64,000 nucleotides of DNA from Dioscorea cayenensis subsp. rotundata (taxonomy: Eukaryota; Streptophyta; Magnoliopsida; Dioscoreales; Dioscoreaceae). The stretch covers positions 50,109 through 114,108 of the forward strand of contig NW_024087337.1 in assembly GCF_009730915.1 (NCBI RefSeq). The letters run 5' to 3'. Positions 47,201 to 59,700 of the stretch are shown piece after piece. The position numbers were made by a program, and so were the translations under genes. The first letter of the stretch is position 1; every line of letters starts with the position of its first letter. The notes beneath the pieces are model-generated. The model did no database searches. It saw nothing but the letters and a program-made list of their open reading frames with translations, and was not told where the DNA came from.

Positions 47201-48745
47201 ACCTGCAAATAGAAATAAGGGAAGACGTCAGCAAATGGAATGTCATTGAAGGACCTTCCAAAGTAAAATCAATTGATACAATGACCAAAAGAAGATTGGT
47301 AGGTTCATTGTAGTCCTCAGCTGTTATCGGCGAAACCCAAACTAAGTAATTGGTAAAAAAAAATTCAGGGAAAAAAATATATAGATAGAATGTGAACATA
47401 TGAAAAAACATTTGTTGTACTCAAGGTACTTTCTGCACCATAATGCATCAGAACTCAAGAAATGGTAAGCCAACTTCAAGCTCAAAGACTAAGAAATCCA
47501 AGATGTGTTAAATAAAACAAAATTAAATTATTACACCATAATTAAGTTTTTTAGAGGAAATTGTTCTTCATTGGCTAACACCAGCTCATATATCAAACAA
47601 GGACTGAGTAATTGTCAAGATTGATCAACCTCACCTATTGACCCATACATTCATATATCATCCAGAAGATAGTGTACAAGGAATCAAGATATAAACAAAC
47701 ACAAAAAGTAAAAGAGAAAAAGCCCAGCCACTAGGTTTGCAGAAATATTCAGGCCCAGGATTCTCCATGCTACCATCCTTAACTTTAAAATGGAAAATCC
47801 AAAATCTAGAGAGTTAAAGATAATTCTGTTCTCTTTACTCAAAATCTTATATTCTTTCATAGATATATTCCGTGAAAAACAAACCATAAAGTGCCAATAG
47901 GAAATCGTTTCATGTAGTAAACATAGATTTTCAATCGTGGTTCTATTTTAAGTAACACCATAGCAACACCACATATCATGGAGCAAAATCTAAAAACATG
48001 ATGAATAACAATTGCAAGTCTGAAAAATATGGGCTCAGAAGTGCATACTTCTGCTTGAATATACTGAACTTCTTTAACATGGAACTCGGCATTCTCATTC
48101 TTCTCCTCATTCTGTAGCACGTCACGTACTGTAATTGCCCATGTGTCTTTCAAATTCTCATTCTTGCTAAATGCTGTCAAATCTATGTCTCCATCAGGTA
48201 GATAAGTCTTAAGAGGCACAGAACCAAATGTAGAAACCTGATAACAAATCAATTATTCAAAAAGAGTAAAAGCACCATTAAAACATCAATCTAAAAAAAT
48301 TCAAAAACCGCTCAAACTAATAAGAACAGGAGGAACAACATGATACTTTGCCACTTTTCTTTCTCTAGCAATAATGAGACAAATCATATCAGCCTAGAGA
48401 ACATTTCAACTAAATCACTCATGAGCTTAGCACATTAATCATTCACGAAAACCCATGAATTGAAAATTTATCATCTGAATGGAAACAAAAAGCCACCAAA
48501 GAGCAAGAATTCACCTGACAAGGGAAGCAGTTCATGATAAGTCGTCGGACATAGTCAGCCACAGCATTCCGGCGTTCCTCAGAAGGCCGGTTGGGCTGAA
48601 TGCAAGCAATCAGCTCCGCTGTTCTCTCTTCGGCAAGAGACCACCGTTCCTCATCAAGCACTCGGGTAACACCAGCAGCATCAGTGGACAAAAGTCCATT
48701 GGGCTGCAAGCCACCCGGCGGTGCCCAGCCTCCATGCTGGCCCAT
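41209..48745 (-). CDS. PAP/OAS1-type nucleotidyltransferase, eight exons (1340 aa)
   Basis: Exons: 48745-48515, 48237-48049, 47202-47110, 47009-46827, 46745-46643, 46567-46382, 44863-42432, 41814-41209; all GT-AG and in frame. The first ~370 residues match plant poly(A)-polymerase/OAS1-like proteins (Arabidopsis At3g51620/At3g61690 type): 'RVLDEERWSLAEERTAELI', catalytic 'FGSVPLKTYLPDGDIDLTAF' (81-100; Gly82-Ser83, Asp94, Asp96), third acidic residue in 'VENIVVDISF' (Asp154), then the helical OAS1 substrate-binding part 'IILIKAWCYYESRILGAHHG' and 'WGPVPVNSLPD'. The nucleotidyltransferase triad is present, so catalysis is plausible; substrate unknown. The large exon 7 encodes an ~800-residue Ser/Asn/Gln-rich tail, probably disordered. 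The stop used (TAA at 41209-41211) overlaps a GT donor; splicing to an AG near 41011 would change only the last residues. Intron 6 (44864-46381) is the largest. Confidence 0.9.
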
Positions 48746-49370
48746 GCAAATGCTAGTGCTTCACAGCTAAACTCTGCCGTCTCCAACGCAAGCACACACT
48801 GAATCCCCTTCAAAACAATCCAATCCAATGACACAAAGATCACAAACAACAATCTTTCATAATCCACGAACAATCATCAAGAACCTTAAAATCCCAATCT
48901 TGACACGATCGCCTTCTCGGGACTCAAGATTCCAACCCTAACTCTGTTGAAACAAATCCAAAAATAAAAAAGGCAAAGAAAACAAAGAAAAAAAAGCTTT
49001 GATAACCAAAACCCTAGATACAAAATCAATACGAGAGCATCCAATGATCACAACAACAATAACAGAATCACGAAACCCTAAAAACGAAGCCAAGTCCCCC
49101 ACGCAAAGCGCTCGATAGAAGAAAACCCCCAAACGCAACGAGGGCTTGAAGAAGACACCGAGCCCTAGCAATGAGAGAACCAAAAAAACCCTAGAAAATG
49201 GAGAAAAGTCGGATCGAAACAGCAAAAAGATGACAACTTTGAAGCGAATTGAAGAGATTAGAGAGGAAAACAACAGCGGAATCGAGAGATTGGAAATGGA
49301 GAAGAGGAAAGAATGGAAGAGGAGGAGAAAAAGGGGCGAAATTGAAAGACCTCCAAAAAATAATTATTAT
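48746..49370 (-). other. 5' leader of the nucleotidyltransferase gene
   Basis: Sense strand is CT- and GAAG-rich with several 'aaccctag'-like words near 49000-49200, typical of plant first exons and leaders. The transcription start is probably near 49350, just downstream of AT-rich DNA. A leader intron is possible. Confidence 0.45.
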
Positions 49371-49639
49371 TATTTTTAAAATAATAAAAATAAACAATAA
49401 AATGTTTTTATAAAAATTAATTAAATAATTAAATAAAGCCAATTTTAACGTCTTTTGGGCACACGTGTGTGAATTTTGCGTGTCCCACTTCTTCATAATC
49501 ACTGCCATTAAAAGCTCGGTGGTTTGTTGATAGTCGGGTTTTTATTAAAATTTTTTATAATTGATAACAGTTCAAATTATTAAAAAAATATATTTTTATA
49601 AATATAAATAATAATTATGTAAAAATAATTTCAATACTC

Positions 49640-50402
49640 ACGTGTGTATGGATTCCGCTCTCATTTAGTCCATTGAAATTTGTACATGTTTCTACCTATT
49701 TTAACTTTAAATTTTATTACTTACATGCAATTTTATTTACATTAATTTCTCCTCTCCCAAGCAATTTTATTCCACTAGCAAAACTAAAAATAAAATAGTT
49801 ATTTTAAAAAAAATTATAACCGATTTATGCTATTCTTCTTTTGATTCTATGAGTAAATGCCTTCATATGATGCTTTCATATGATGCTCGAGCTTTTATTA
49901 TAATTATTTTAAAATTTTATAGTTCAAATTTTTCATTAAATTTGGATAATGAGATGCTAACTTGTGCATCATAGTTTGTCTTATTCGGCCATGAATTACA
50001 AGGTAAAATAGTGTTTTTAATTTTTACCAATATGTTTTATGTTATTCTTTATATAAATGTTTTTTTATAATGACTGAGTTTATAAAATAGTTATTTTAAT
50101 ATATTTATGTAATGCAAAATTGGAGATGCCGATGTGTAGGTCACATTGTCTTATTTAATGTATATATATTCTTTGAGCTAATGCTTTCCTAGGATGATAA
50201 AGTTTTTAAAATAACTATTTTAATATTTTATACAATTTAATTTCTCATTAAACAAGAGTAATCAGATACATACATCATACTATATCTAATACACGAGTAA
50301 ATCCAAAAATAAAATTTATTTTTAAAGTTATCATAAAACTATTTATATTATTCTCTTTTAATTATAAGTAAATATTTTCATAAAATGATCGAGCTTTTAA
50401 TA
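49640..50402 (+). repeat. degenerate tandem array, left part
   Basis: Units of ~150-200 bp share 'gatcgagctttta', 'aataattattttaatattttat', 'aatttctcattaaa', 'gagtaatgagatgc' and 'catattgtcttatt'. Unit cores begin near 49890, 50078, 50200 and 50391. The last is cut by the MULE insertion and continues at 55920. Confidence 0.65.
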
Positions 50403-51333
50403 CAGTGGAAATTGGCAAAAAAAACCCTTTAAGTTTGTAAAATTGCCAAAAACACTCCGTTAGTTTTGCAATCCCCAAAATCCCCCTCCTTTTAAACTCT
50501 ATGTTTTTCAAACCCCCAAACCCTGTAACGGATGTGAACGGAGTGAGTTTCAAATTTTTTGGACGAAAATGCCCTTGCATGGGGAGTCGTGCACTGCACC
50601 ATCTCGGCGATTTGAGAGAAGTGGGCGGTTTTCCAGTAGGGTAATCCCGAGAGCAATTTATTGGAGCCGCTTACTTTGCTTTTTTTCTCAACTCACGCCT
50701 TCGCCTTTTCCATTTCGAAGTTGTCTCTACCGCGAGCCTCCTGTAATTAGCATTTCATCGCCTTTTTCCCTTTCCACCCGGTATCTCGAAGGAGAAGTCC
50801 CCCACGCAACTAGTTGGCATTTCATCGGGTTCTGATCTAAGGTATTGAGTATGGTTTTTATGTTAAGCTGCTACATTACAAGAAAGATTTTTTTCGGTTT
50901 TTGTTTTGTGCTCCTGTTTTTGTTGGAAGATATTGAAGTCTGCAAGGGATTTCTACTGGGGTTTTTGTTAGTCTCGAGGAGATTTCTACGGTGTGGTTTT
51001 TGTTTTGCATTTTTCAGATGTATACACTATCGAAATAGTTTTTTCGATTGTTATGATTTGTGTAATATTTATAACATACATTTCCCCTTTCGTTTGATAT
51101 GGTTGCAGTTTGACAAAGGAGGTTGACGTTTAAGAAATGAGATGTTACAGTTTAAAATTTGTTGTCTCTGTTTAAGTATTCTCGTCTCTGCTTTAAAAAA
51201 ATGGGTCTCGTTTAACATGTTATATCTCCGCTTTAATAACCGAGAGTTTACCGCTTAAAAACCTTATATTTCCGCTAAAACTTTTGTCAATACTGCATGT
51301 TGAATGTGTTGTTATTGTTGCAGGCTTGTGATT

Positions 51334-52194
51334 ATGGCGGTCAACCTAGTTAATGGGCTATGCTATTTGACACCTGGCTGTGGAGACCTTAGTCGAATTG
51401 AAAGATAACATGACCCCTCGACTATCGGGAGATTATTCGAAGGACACCGCTTTGCGCTGCTCATCGAGCTGGAAGCTATATACCAAGAGGGCCCTTCTTG
51501 ATTCTCTTTTGCAAAGGTACGATGGTCGCACCAATAAATTCGAGGATCGGGAAAGCCTCGCCGAGTTTCGGACCTCAAGATGTGGCCCTCGTTCTTGGTC
51601 TCGCGTTGCGATGGCGACGCAGTGGTCTTCGTAAGAAGAAAACCGAGACGCTGCTCAAGGGCGGTATCTATCAAAGACCCTACGAGAGACACAAAGACTC
51701 CATCAAGAGCACTCGGTGCAACTTGTTCGACGAGGGAAGAAGAAGATAATTTTGTCAAACTCCTGATGGTGTACCTCATGGGGACAGTCCTCTTCCCAAA
51801 TACATCATGCTCGGTTCCGAACTGGATCGTTGATTACGTCGATGTGGCCGTTGCCGCTGTTGAGAAGGTCGTTGACTCTCTTCTCGATGAAATCCTCGAC
51901 CCGGTGGAACCGGCTGCCGAGATTGCGGCATCAAAGATGGACACAATCCCTGAAGATCAAGAACAAGTTAAGGGTGTGTCTACAAATGATGCTGTTGTCA
52001 TGGCCACGGTTGAGAAGATCGTCGAATCCGTTGCCGTGGCCGACAGTACCGCAGCCAAGCAGGACACAATCCCACCACAACAAGAACCATGTAAGGATGT
52101 GTCTGCGGTTGATGCTGTCGCCGTCGTCCCTCAGATCGAGCCGGACACAATCCCACAACAAGAACAACCATGTAAGGATGTGTTCTGCGGTTGA
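51334..52194 (+). pseudogene. MULE-borne N-terminal part of the Ulp1-type protein
   Basis: Frame-shifted coding remnant. Pieces such as 'FGPQDVALVLGLALRW', 'GGIYQRPYERHKDSIKS' and 'DNFVKLLMVYLMGTVLFPN' then 'SVPNWIVDYVDV' resemble the DUF1985/plant-mobile-domain-like region that precedes Ulp1 in MULE proteins. It is followed by imperfect repeats around 'DTIPQQEPCKDVSAVDAV' (three rounds, about 51936-52190). Confidence 0.65.
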
Positions 52195-52684
52195 TGCTCG
52201 TCGCCATCATCCCCGCGATCGAAGGAAGATGCTCTGAAGACCCCGACCGAGCAACGAGAGAGATGATCAAGGCCAATCAAAAAAATTGGACCGGGACGGC
52301 TCGGAAAGCTTTTTTTCCGAAGAAGAAGAAATGGGTTGGCTCGAGTCGTCTTTAACAACATCTGAGCGAGGGAGTTGATGAGGATCTTCCTCAACTGCTC
52401 TATGGACGGGTAAGTGTAACGTTTTTATGTTATTGTTTAAAGGGTTTCTTATAGTGTTTAACTATTTCCTAATAGTGTTTAATACCTTTATGTTATCATT
52501 TAAGTTTTCTACTTATCGTTTAATTATATATAATATCATGTAACAATTGATAATATCATTTAAATATTTACAATATGGTCTTATATATCTGTTATCGTTT
52601 AACCTCGAAAGACCGTGCGTGTGGAAGAATGACGCTGCCAAGACCACACGCTGACAGTTATACACGCAGCTTGAGGGGAAGGAG

Positions 52685-53358
52685 ATGGTCATTGATGATG
52701 TGATGGACGCTTTCGTATGCATCATACAAAAGTCGCTGAGCAAAGAGCCATATCCTTACAAGAGGCGCGCCTCCATCATCAGACCGCTTGCGCTATTTAT
52801 GTCAAAGCAGGACGACGCACATGACACAATTATGGCTATGATCGGGGATGCTCTGTCGAACCTCGCATGAAGTTCAAATTGTCATCCTCCCGATAATCAT
52901 GAATGGTCACTTCCATGTCGTCGTCCCGGACAATGATAAACAAGAATACAGGGCATTATTCTTCATGTCCGGGTACGATAAGGACGCGTTGGACATGATA
53001 AGTTCTTTAATTATGTCCGATTAATATCCGTTTGGTATTTAAATCGGTATTCTAATCTCGACTTGCATATCTCGACAGTGAATCTATTCGACCTTTGTGT
53101 CGATATGGAGTTCAGCGAGTCGTGACGACAAAAGTACCCACTGCGTGCATCGACATAGAAACCCCACGCCAAAAACAAGGAAGCGTTGATTGCGCCCTCT
53201 ACGTCATGCGGTTTATCGAGCAATTACTTTGGGGTGAGAAGTTACGGCTACCGCAGACAGACGTTCCTTACCTCAGATTAAGGTATGTTACCCGCATACT
53301 TAAGGAGGGGAGGGCAGCCGGCGTCCATGACAAAGGGGGGTCGTCACAAGCGGGTTAA
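52685..53358 (+). pseudogene. MULE-borne Ulp1 (C48) protease domain, frame-broken
   Basis: Pieces in different frames reconstruct the order of a Ulp1 protease: 'VIDDVMDAFVCIIQK', then 'IMNGHFHVVVPDND' (catalytic His region, about 52899-52940), then 'QKQGSVDCALYVMRFIEQLL' (catalytic Gln and Cys region, about 53170-53229). At least one frameshift and one stop interrupt it. Such domains are carried by Kaonashi-type MULEs. Confidence 0.75.
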
Positions 53359-53484
53359 ATTTTGTTTTTGAAGAACATGTCCTGTATATCTGAATGTCAA
53401 TTTTGTTTTCGAATGTAAATCTGGACAAATTCAATTCATTGTTTTCGTGTTCGAAGAGCATGACTTGTATATCTTAATGTAGAT

Positions 53485-54704
53485 TAAATTTTTTGGGAGG
53501 TACCCAAACTTTGACTTTGTATATTTTCGGTATCCCAACTTTGATTTAGATCAAAACGGTTACCCAGCTATGATTCTTTTTCACCGGCAGGCCACCCAAA
53601 CAATTCCGGCCCATATGTGCTGATGTGGAGGCCGGTTTTTACACACTCAGCCTTTGAAATCCAAGTCATTATGCCACGTGTATCTACCACATTAACAATA
53701 GATCACATCACCCAAATTCTTTGCCAATTCAAAGACACCAGTCATCTACATAAAACTCAATATTCCTCTTCCTCTTCACATCGTCACGGAGATAGGGTGA
53801 GAAGAGAAGGTGGAGATGGTGCACAACCACGACAAGGGAAAGAGCGTGCGCTAGCGTTGTCCATTTCATGGAGGGTGAGCAAGGTTGCTTTCTCTTTCCT
53901 GACGAGCAAGAGTGGTCCACAACAAGATGGATTTGTCCTTAAAGTCACCAACGAGAGATTGCTGGCAAGGAAGACAAAGGGATTAGTTGGTGGCTTTGTT
54001 ATTTTTTTCATTATGTTTTTTGGTACCTTGAGGGATTTTATTTTGTAATTATTTTTTTTTGTGTAATTTTGATGATGGGTTTGCAGGATGTGCATCAAGG
54101 GTTATTTTTTCATCTATTGATGTTGTAGATGTGGTTGTTGTTTCACGTAGGTGTGCCTATATTGTCTATTGATTGCAATAAGTTTTTTTCTTTTTCGGTT
54201 GTATTAGCAACTCTGGTTGTGCCTATATTGTCTGTAAATATCTTGATGTTTAGAGTTTGTGAAACATCTGCAGCTCTACTTTGCAGGCGACCACAAGCTT
54301 CTCTTCCTCGCTCACGACCAAGGCTAACACCGTCACCTCTTCTTCATCACTCTTCTCGTTTCCAAAACCAAACAATGAGGAATGTCTCCTTCTTTCATTC
54401 TCAAGACGAAAGGGGCTTTGTTGACGCGTGGCGAGCACTGATCGACACGTGAGTTTCTCCATGGCTGACATGGAATTAAGGTATTTTACTGACGTGGAAA
54501 TTTATTCTAACGTGGCAGAATGACTTGGATTTCAAAGGCTGAGTGTGTAAAAACCGGCCTCCACATCAGCACATATGGGCCGGAATTGTTTGGGTGGCCT
54601 GCCGGTGAAAGAGAATCATAGCTGGGTAACCGTTTTGATCTAAATCAAAGTTGGGATACCGAAAATATACAAAGTCAAAGTTTGGGTACCTCCCAAAAAA
54701 TTTA
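53485..54704. mobile_element. element with 195-bp terminal inverted repeats, nested in the MULE
   Basis: 53485-53679 and 54510-54704 are near-perfect inverted repeats of equal length (outer end 'TAAATTTTTTGGGAGGTACC', inner end 'AAGTCATTNTGCCACGT'). Between them lie ~830 bp with higher GC patches. Target-site duplication is not resolved: TTA occurs on both sides but overlaps the palindromic ends. Length and long ends suggest a MULE-type or other non-autonomous DNA transposon. Confidence 0.88.
53800..54480. other. interior of the long-TIR element, possibly captured sequence
   Basis: A plus-strand open frame runs through from the left arm to 54048, with a basic, GC-richer segment (53800-53990) unlike the AT-rich remainder. 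A second GC-richer block (54280-54470) is Ser/Arg-codon rich. Neither is recognised. A captured host-gene fragment (Pack-type) is an inference from composition only. Confidence 0.3.
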
Positions 54705-55029
54705 CTCGTAAATTTTGTTTGTTTTGAATTGTAAAGCAGGTTAAATTCCATTCAGTTTCATTTCATTGTTTAATTTACGTTCTAATTGTGTACATTTCAC
54801 TTTCATTGTTTAAATATACTATATATCGTTTAAACATCAGTTGAAATGTTTCAAATTACAGTGTATCCATTTAAAATAACAATGTCTCTGTTTAAATACA
54901 TTCAATTCGTTGTAAAGAGTAAGAGTTTAAATATAGAAAGTTGTCCATCAATACACAATGTTTCCCTATCATCGTCGGCTTATTTACAATGCCTAGCTCG
55001 CGATCGTTTCATCAGAAGATCTACATTGT

Positions 55030-55909
55030 GACCGGATCCATGGCGGTAGCTGCAATGTAACTCGCTGGACATCAAACGCTTGCGACTCGATCCTCTTTCG
55101 TCTAGGCCGCTCGGTCGACTTCGTCACAGCGGTGATCAGAAGCGAAACTCACGATTTTCGTCCCGAAGGCTCGTCATCGTCGGGTATGGGGAATATAGCT
55201 TCCTTGTACGCCGGTTTGTAATTGTCGACGGTGAAGTACCCGCTAATAAATCGATGTACGTTGGTGTGCATGCGCATTATCTGCGCGTAGCGTGTTTTGC
55301 AAGGGATACCATAAACTTGCCACCTTCGACATGAACAAGTTCGATGGCGAGATCCACGGAGTTGCTTCTGACCGGTCGATCACTTCATAACGATCATCGA
55401 CACAACGACCAACACGAAGATTTCGGCTGTCCTCAACAATGATCTCTACCTTCGAATGTATGTCTGGGCATAAATAGGTCTCCCATTTGTTCGCTTGTTC
55501 ACGCCGGTTACATAACATGCGCATCAACTTGAACCTGGCAAATAAGGTTAAACAAAGACAGTGATGGTTAAATAATTCGTAAACATGGTTAAACATTATT
55601 GTAAATATTTAAACGAAAGGATTAATATTTAAAGTCAGAAAAGTTTAATTAAACAAAGATTGAGAATGTTTAAAGGGTAACACTAAATGTTAAGTGTAAA
55701 CCAACATTCGCAGACCTTATAGAGTCGACCATTTTCGTCACCGGTAAATGATGAGCTTCCTTGATCCAAGCATTGAACGACTCCGCGACGTTTGGATACA
55801 TCTCACCCCAACGATCACCTCCGAACAGATAATTCGACCAATGTGCCATATCCGATTTATTAATCAACCAGTGATGAGCTTTGGGTGATGTGGCCTGCAG
55901 TTCATTCAC
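55030..55909 (-). pseudogene. MULE transposase (MURA) C-terminal fragment
   Basis: The block 55909-55720 encodes 'HHWLINKSDMAHWSNYLFGGDRWGEMYPNVAESFNAWIKEAHHLPVTKMVDSIR', the conserved end of the MULE transposase catalytic region (written here by reference to positions; key words GEMYPNVAESFNAWI and LPVTKMVDSIR). After an intron-like gap, 55540-55340 gives 'MRMLCNRREQANKWETYLCP'. Downstream, frameshifted pieces near 55300-55170 read like a SWIM zinc-finger tail ending in 'YFTVDNYKPAYKEAIFPIPD'. Acceptor CTGCAG at 55904-55899 shows that the upstream exons are missing. Confidence 0.8.
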
Positions 55910-55919
55910 AATAATTTTC

Positions 55920-56760
55920 CCTTTAATATAACTATCTTAATATTTCATATAATTTAAAGTTTCATTAAAAATTTGGCAAGGGATGCTCGCATGTTGATCA
56001 GTCACACAATGTATTATTTGGCACCAAAGCCAAAAATAAAATAGTAATTAAGAAATAATTTAGGGATCCTATGTTAATTTTATTTTAAAAAAAAATCTCA
56101 TTAACCTATTTACATTATTTTCTTTTAATTCTCTAAACAAATGTCTCTGTTCTAAAATTTTGTATTAATTATTTTAATATTTATGCAACTCAATTTTCCA
56201 TTAAAAAGATTTAATAACCGAGTAACTAACTCATAGACTAGTGGTTTTCTACATTTTTTGTGTTTTAGAGTTCTTGAGTTCAAAAACCTCTCAAGTACAA
56301 TGCAAAAAATATAAAATAAAAATGTACTTGTCACCGATTTATCAAAAAAAAAATTTAGTAACTAGATTCTAACCCATGTGCATTAAATCATGATTAATGG
56401 AAAGCAAAATTAAAGGAAAAAATTGTCATTCTATAAATCATCCATCAATCTCTTTATTCACTTTTTTGACCCTATGAGTAAATTTGTTCACATTGTGATC
56501 GAGTTTTTACTTTTTAAGATAACCATTTTAATACTTTTTTGTAAATTAAATTTCTATGAAAAAATCAATAACGAAATACCAATACACAGATTATAAGATG
56601 TCTTTTTTATTTAGTATGAATGCCAAAAAAGAAAAATAATAATAATGTTTTATTATATATTCCTATTGAGTTGGAATATGTGTGCAAGTAAATTTGATTT
56701 TATTTAAGATTTTTTGTATAATTTGTATGTCAAATTCTCCTTTAAAAAAAATTAAAGGTC
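55920..56760 (+). repeat. degenerate tandem array, right part
   Basis: Continues the array of 49640-50402: cores at about 55925 ('ataactatcttaatatttcatataattt'), 56150, 56500 and 56690, with 'agtttcattaaa', 'ggatgctcgcatgttg', 'ggcaccaaagccaaaaataaaata'. Confidence 0.65.
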
Positions 56761-59700
56761 TGTTTGGTCATGAGGTTAATATCATAATATCAACTAGACA
56801 GTCTAGGATCACTTTATAATTTTTTTTTTTTTACATAATTCAATTATCTAAACAAGTATATTTTATAATTTTAAGAATTATTAATATTAAAAATAATTGT
56901 CAATTATTAAAAAAATAAAAAATAAATATGTACTCCTCCATTTCATATTAACTGTCACATATTGTCACCTTTAAGAGTTTTATTATCATTAGCTATTTTT
57001 TTTTAACTTTGTTCTTTTCTTTCTATTAAGAGTTTTAGAATCATTAATTATCTTTTTTGCAACTTTGCTTTTTTTCTAGTTTAGAAAGAGATGTGCATTA
57101 ATCAAAGTAAATAACTCTAATAAAAAAATATATATTTTTTAAAAATTTTAAAATATTTAATGACAATATTAATATTAGTGCAAATGTCAAATATAAATAT
57201 AAAACATAATGGTAATATTATAACTCAAAAAACTGAAGTTAAAATACACACACACCGCATTAATTTCTAATTACTAATTAGTCAAAGATTTTCACTTAAA
57301 AAATTCCTACTCCAAGATTTTCACTTAAAAAATTCCTACTAGCCACTTTAAAAAATTTATTTAAATTTTATAATAACTCAAATTGTTTCTAAATTATCAA
57401 TATATCATTATTTATTTTTTTGACTTATTGTCTCCTTCCCTTCAAGTTCAAGGGATCAATTGGAGCATGGAGCATGTTAGCCATTCACATTGCATTGGAG
57501 CTCATCCGCATAAAGTAATAAAATGTTAAAAATTTTAAAAATTTCTCCAAGTTTTTTTTAAGGTATAAAGTATATTTGAAATGACTTTTTAAAATTTATA
57601 AGGTGTTTGTGGTCCCATTTCTCTTAAATATAAATGTTATATCATAAAAATAAACAATGAAAAAATAAATCTAAAACTCTACCAACCAAGATTCTTTGCT
57701 TCGGTCACTTTGCTTCTTATATGTATAATATCTTGACTACTTTCATTTGTATCCATTATAAATTTACTAAAAAATAATTTGCTATATTTTTTCTAAATTG
57801 GTTTTATTTTATCCCATTGAATAAATATTAGTATTTTTAAGGATAAAATAAAAAAAAAAAATGGTTTCATAGCAAAGATTAGTCATTTAAAGCTTTCTTA
57901 CAAATATTTCAAAATTTTAGAGATAGCATAAAATTTATGCGGTTAAAATATTATGGAAAATAAATAAATAACAAAAAAATATCATCCAAATTATAAATAG
58001 ATATACAAGAATTTTGCTTTAGGTGTATATGTAAAATTTTGTCCAACGAGATCAAAGTTGTGACCCTCTACAAGAACTTCTAGATTTTTTTTTTATTTTG
58101 TTAGAAAAGAAAATGATCAAATTTTAATCATAAATTCTAACCAACTTATGTGATTATCTATGAAATTGCTCATACTTTCCTTCTATGGTTATATGCATCC
58201 CAATATTAAAAAAACAAAGCTAAAAGATTTCTTTAACGGTAAAAAAAATCTATAGTTTCTGAGGTTTTTTGCTTTATGTTTGTTTTAGTTTAAGCTTTTA
58301 TCTTCACATCTTGTCTGTATTTTCACATGATTTATCTCCTTTGTAAAGTGTTCCTCTCTAGTTTTTAATGAAACATGGTTTGTCCAATTCTTTAAAAATA
58401 AAATATATATATATAGAGAGATGTAAAATAAGTCATTTAATTAGGTGCGTGAATAATAAAATTGTTCATTTTTTTTAACTATAATTGTTTCATCAAAATA
58501 AAAAAAATGCAAAATTGGAAGTTATTTTCAAGATAAACAAATCTCAAAGGATTTTTGCTGTCTTGAACTGTTGTATATAATTTATATTTAAATTTTTTTT
58601 TTTACTGAATTGAAAAATCATACAAGCAAATGTAATATTTGAAATCATTAAAAAGAGTTTAGCTTGTGGCAATAGAATACAAGCTAATGGGTATCCATAG
58701 ATTCCAATAAGAGTGTCATTTCATCAACAAGATATTGATTATATTATACAAAAATATCATTAAAGTAAAACTTATCAAATGAAAAAAAAAATGTAGAACT
58801 TTTTCTTTGTCCACTACTTAGTTCTTGTCTCTTTTTATTATGACACTCTAAGATAAATGTTTTGTTTAATGTGTAGGATTAGATTTTAAATAAGTAGGGT
58901 TATACCTTTTCACTAAGATGGGACAAATTAAAGTTTGTGTTTGATTAGTCAGGAGTGAACAATCCATTAAAATTAATAATAGCAAAAACTCAAACAAAAC
59001 CCATTAAACAAAGTCCATTATCACAAAGCATGGAGAAGAAATAACTAAAATAATAATAATAATAATAATAACAATAGGGAAAATTCAAATGGGAAAAACA
59101 CAAAAAGAGTGGAAGAAAATGATTCTATTATATTAAATTTAATATAATAAATATAGTAGTGGTGCCTTAATTTGCAACTCATTTTATCCAAATAAAAATC
59201 TAAAATATGCTTAATCGGTTATAATTCAATAATTAGTCGAATTAATATAAATTCATTATAGACCGTGGTTGATTTTTATTACTTTTTAATGCAATTTAAT
59301 CATCTATATTCTCATTGACGTCCTTTCACTATTATTAGGGACCTCAAAAAAAAAATTATAATTTTAAAAATCACATAACTCATTTATGTAAGTTTTTAAT
59401 CAAAATCAAACTTAATTTGGATTATGAATTTTGCTAGTAAGAATATCTTCAAACATTATCCAAAAGTTATTAAAGTGGGATCATATGATAATTTCTTGTT
59501 TAAAGAAAAGCTTTCATGCCAAACACTTGCAAGCAAGTGAATTAAGTGATAATTTCTTTTTTAAATCAACTACTATTATAATTAAGATTAATTAAGATTA
59601 ATTAATAACAACAATAAAGTCCGACATGCCACCAAAGCCACAACCCTAACATGTCCAAAAAATGCCACCCAATTTCTCTTGTCGGTGCATTCATCACATG

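Larger units (their letters stand above)
50403..55919. mobile_element. Mutator-like element (MULE) with Ulp1 gene, internally deleted
   Basis: The element splits a tandem-repeat unit; flanks are CTTTTAATA (50394-50402) and CCTTTAATA (55920-55928), an 8/9 match fitting the 9-bp target duplication of MULEs. Left terminus 'GGAAATTGGCAAAAAAAACCC' type sequence is typical. It carries a Ulp1-like protease gene on the plus strand and a transposase fragment on the minus strand, convergent. The right end holds only a few bases of terminal repeat followed directly by transposase sequence, so the 5' part of the transposase is deleted. A second element (53485-54704) is nested inside. Frames are broken; it is not autonomous. 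Confidence 0.8.

Noticed and set aside
58250-58420. T-rich 'tttgttttagtttaagc...aatgaaacatggtttgtcc' as a LINE 3' end
   Set aside because: It vaguely resembles other LINE tails but no coding remnant or target duplication supports it.
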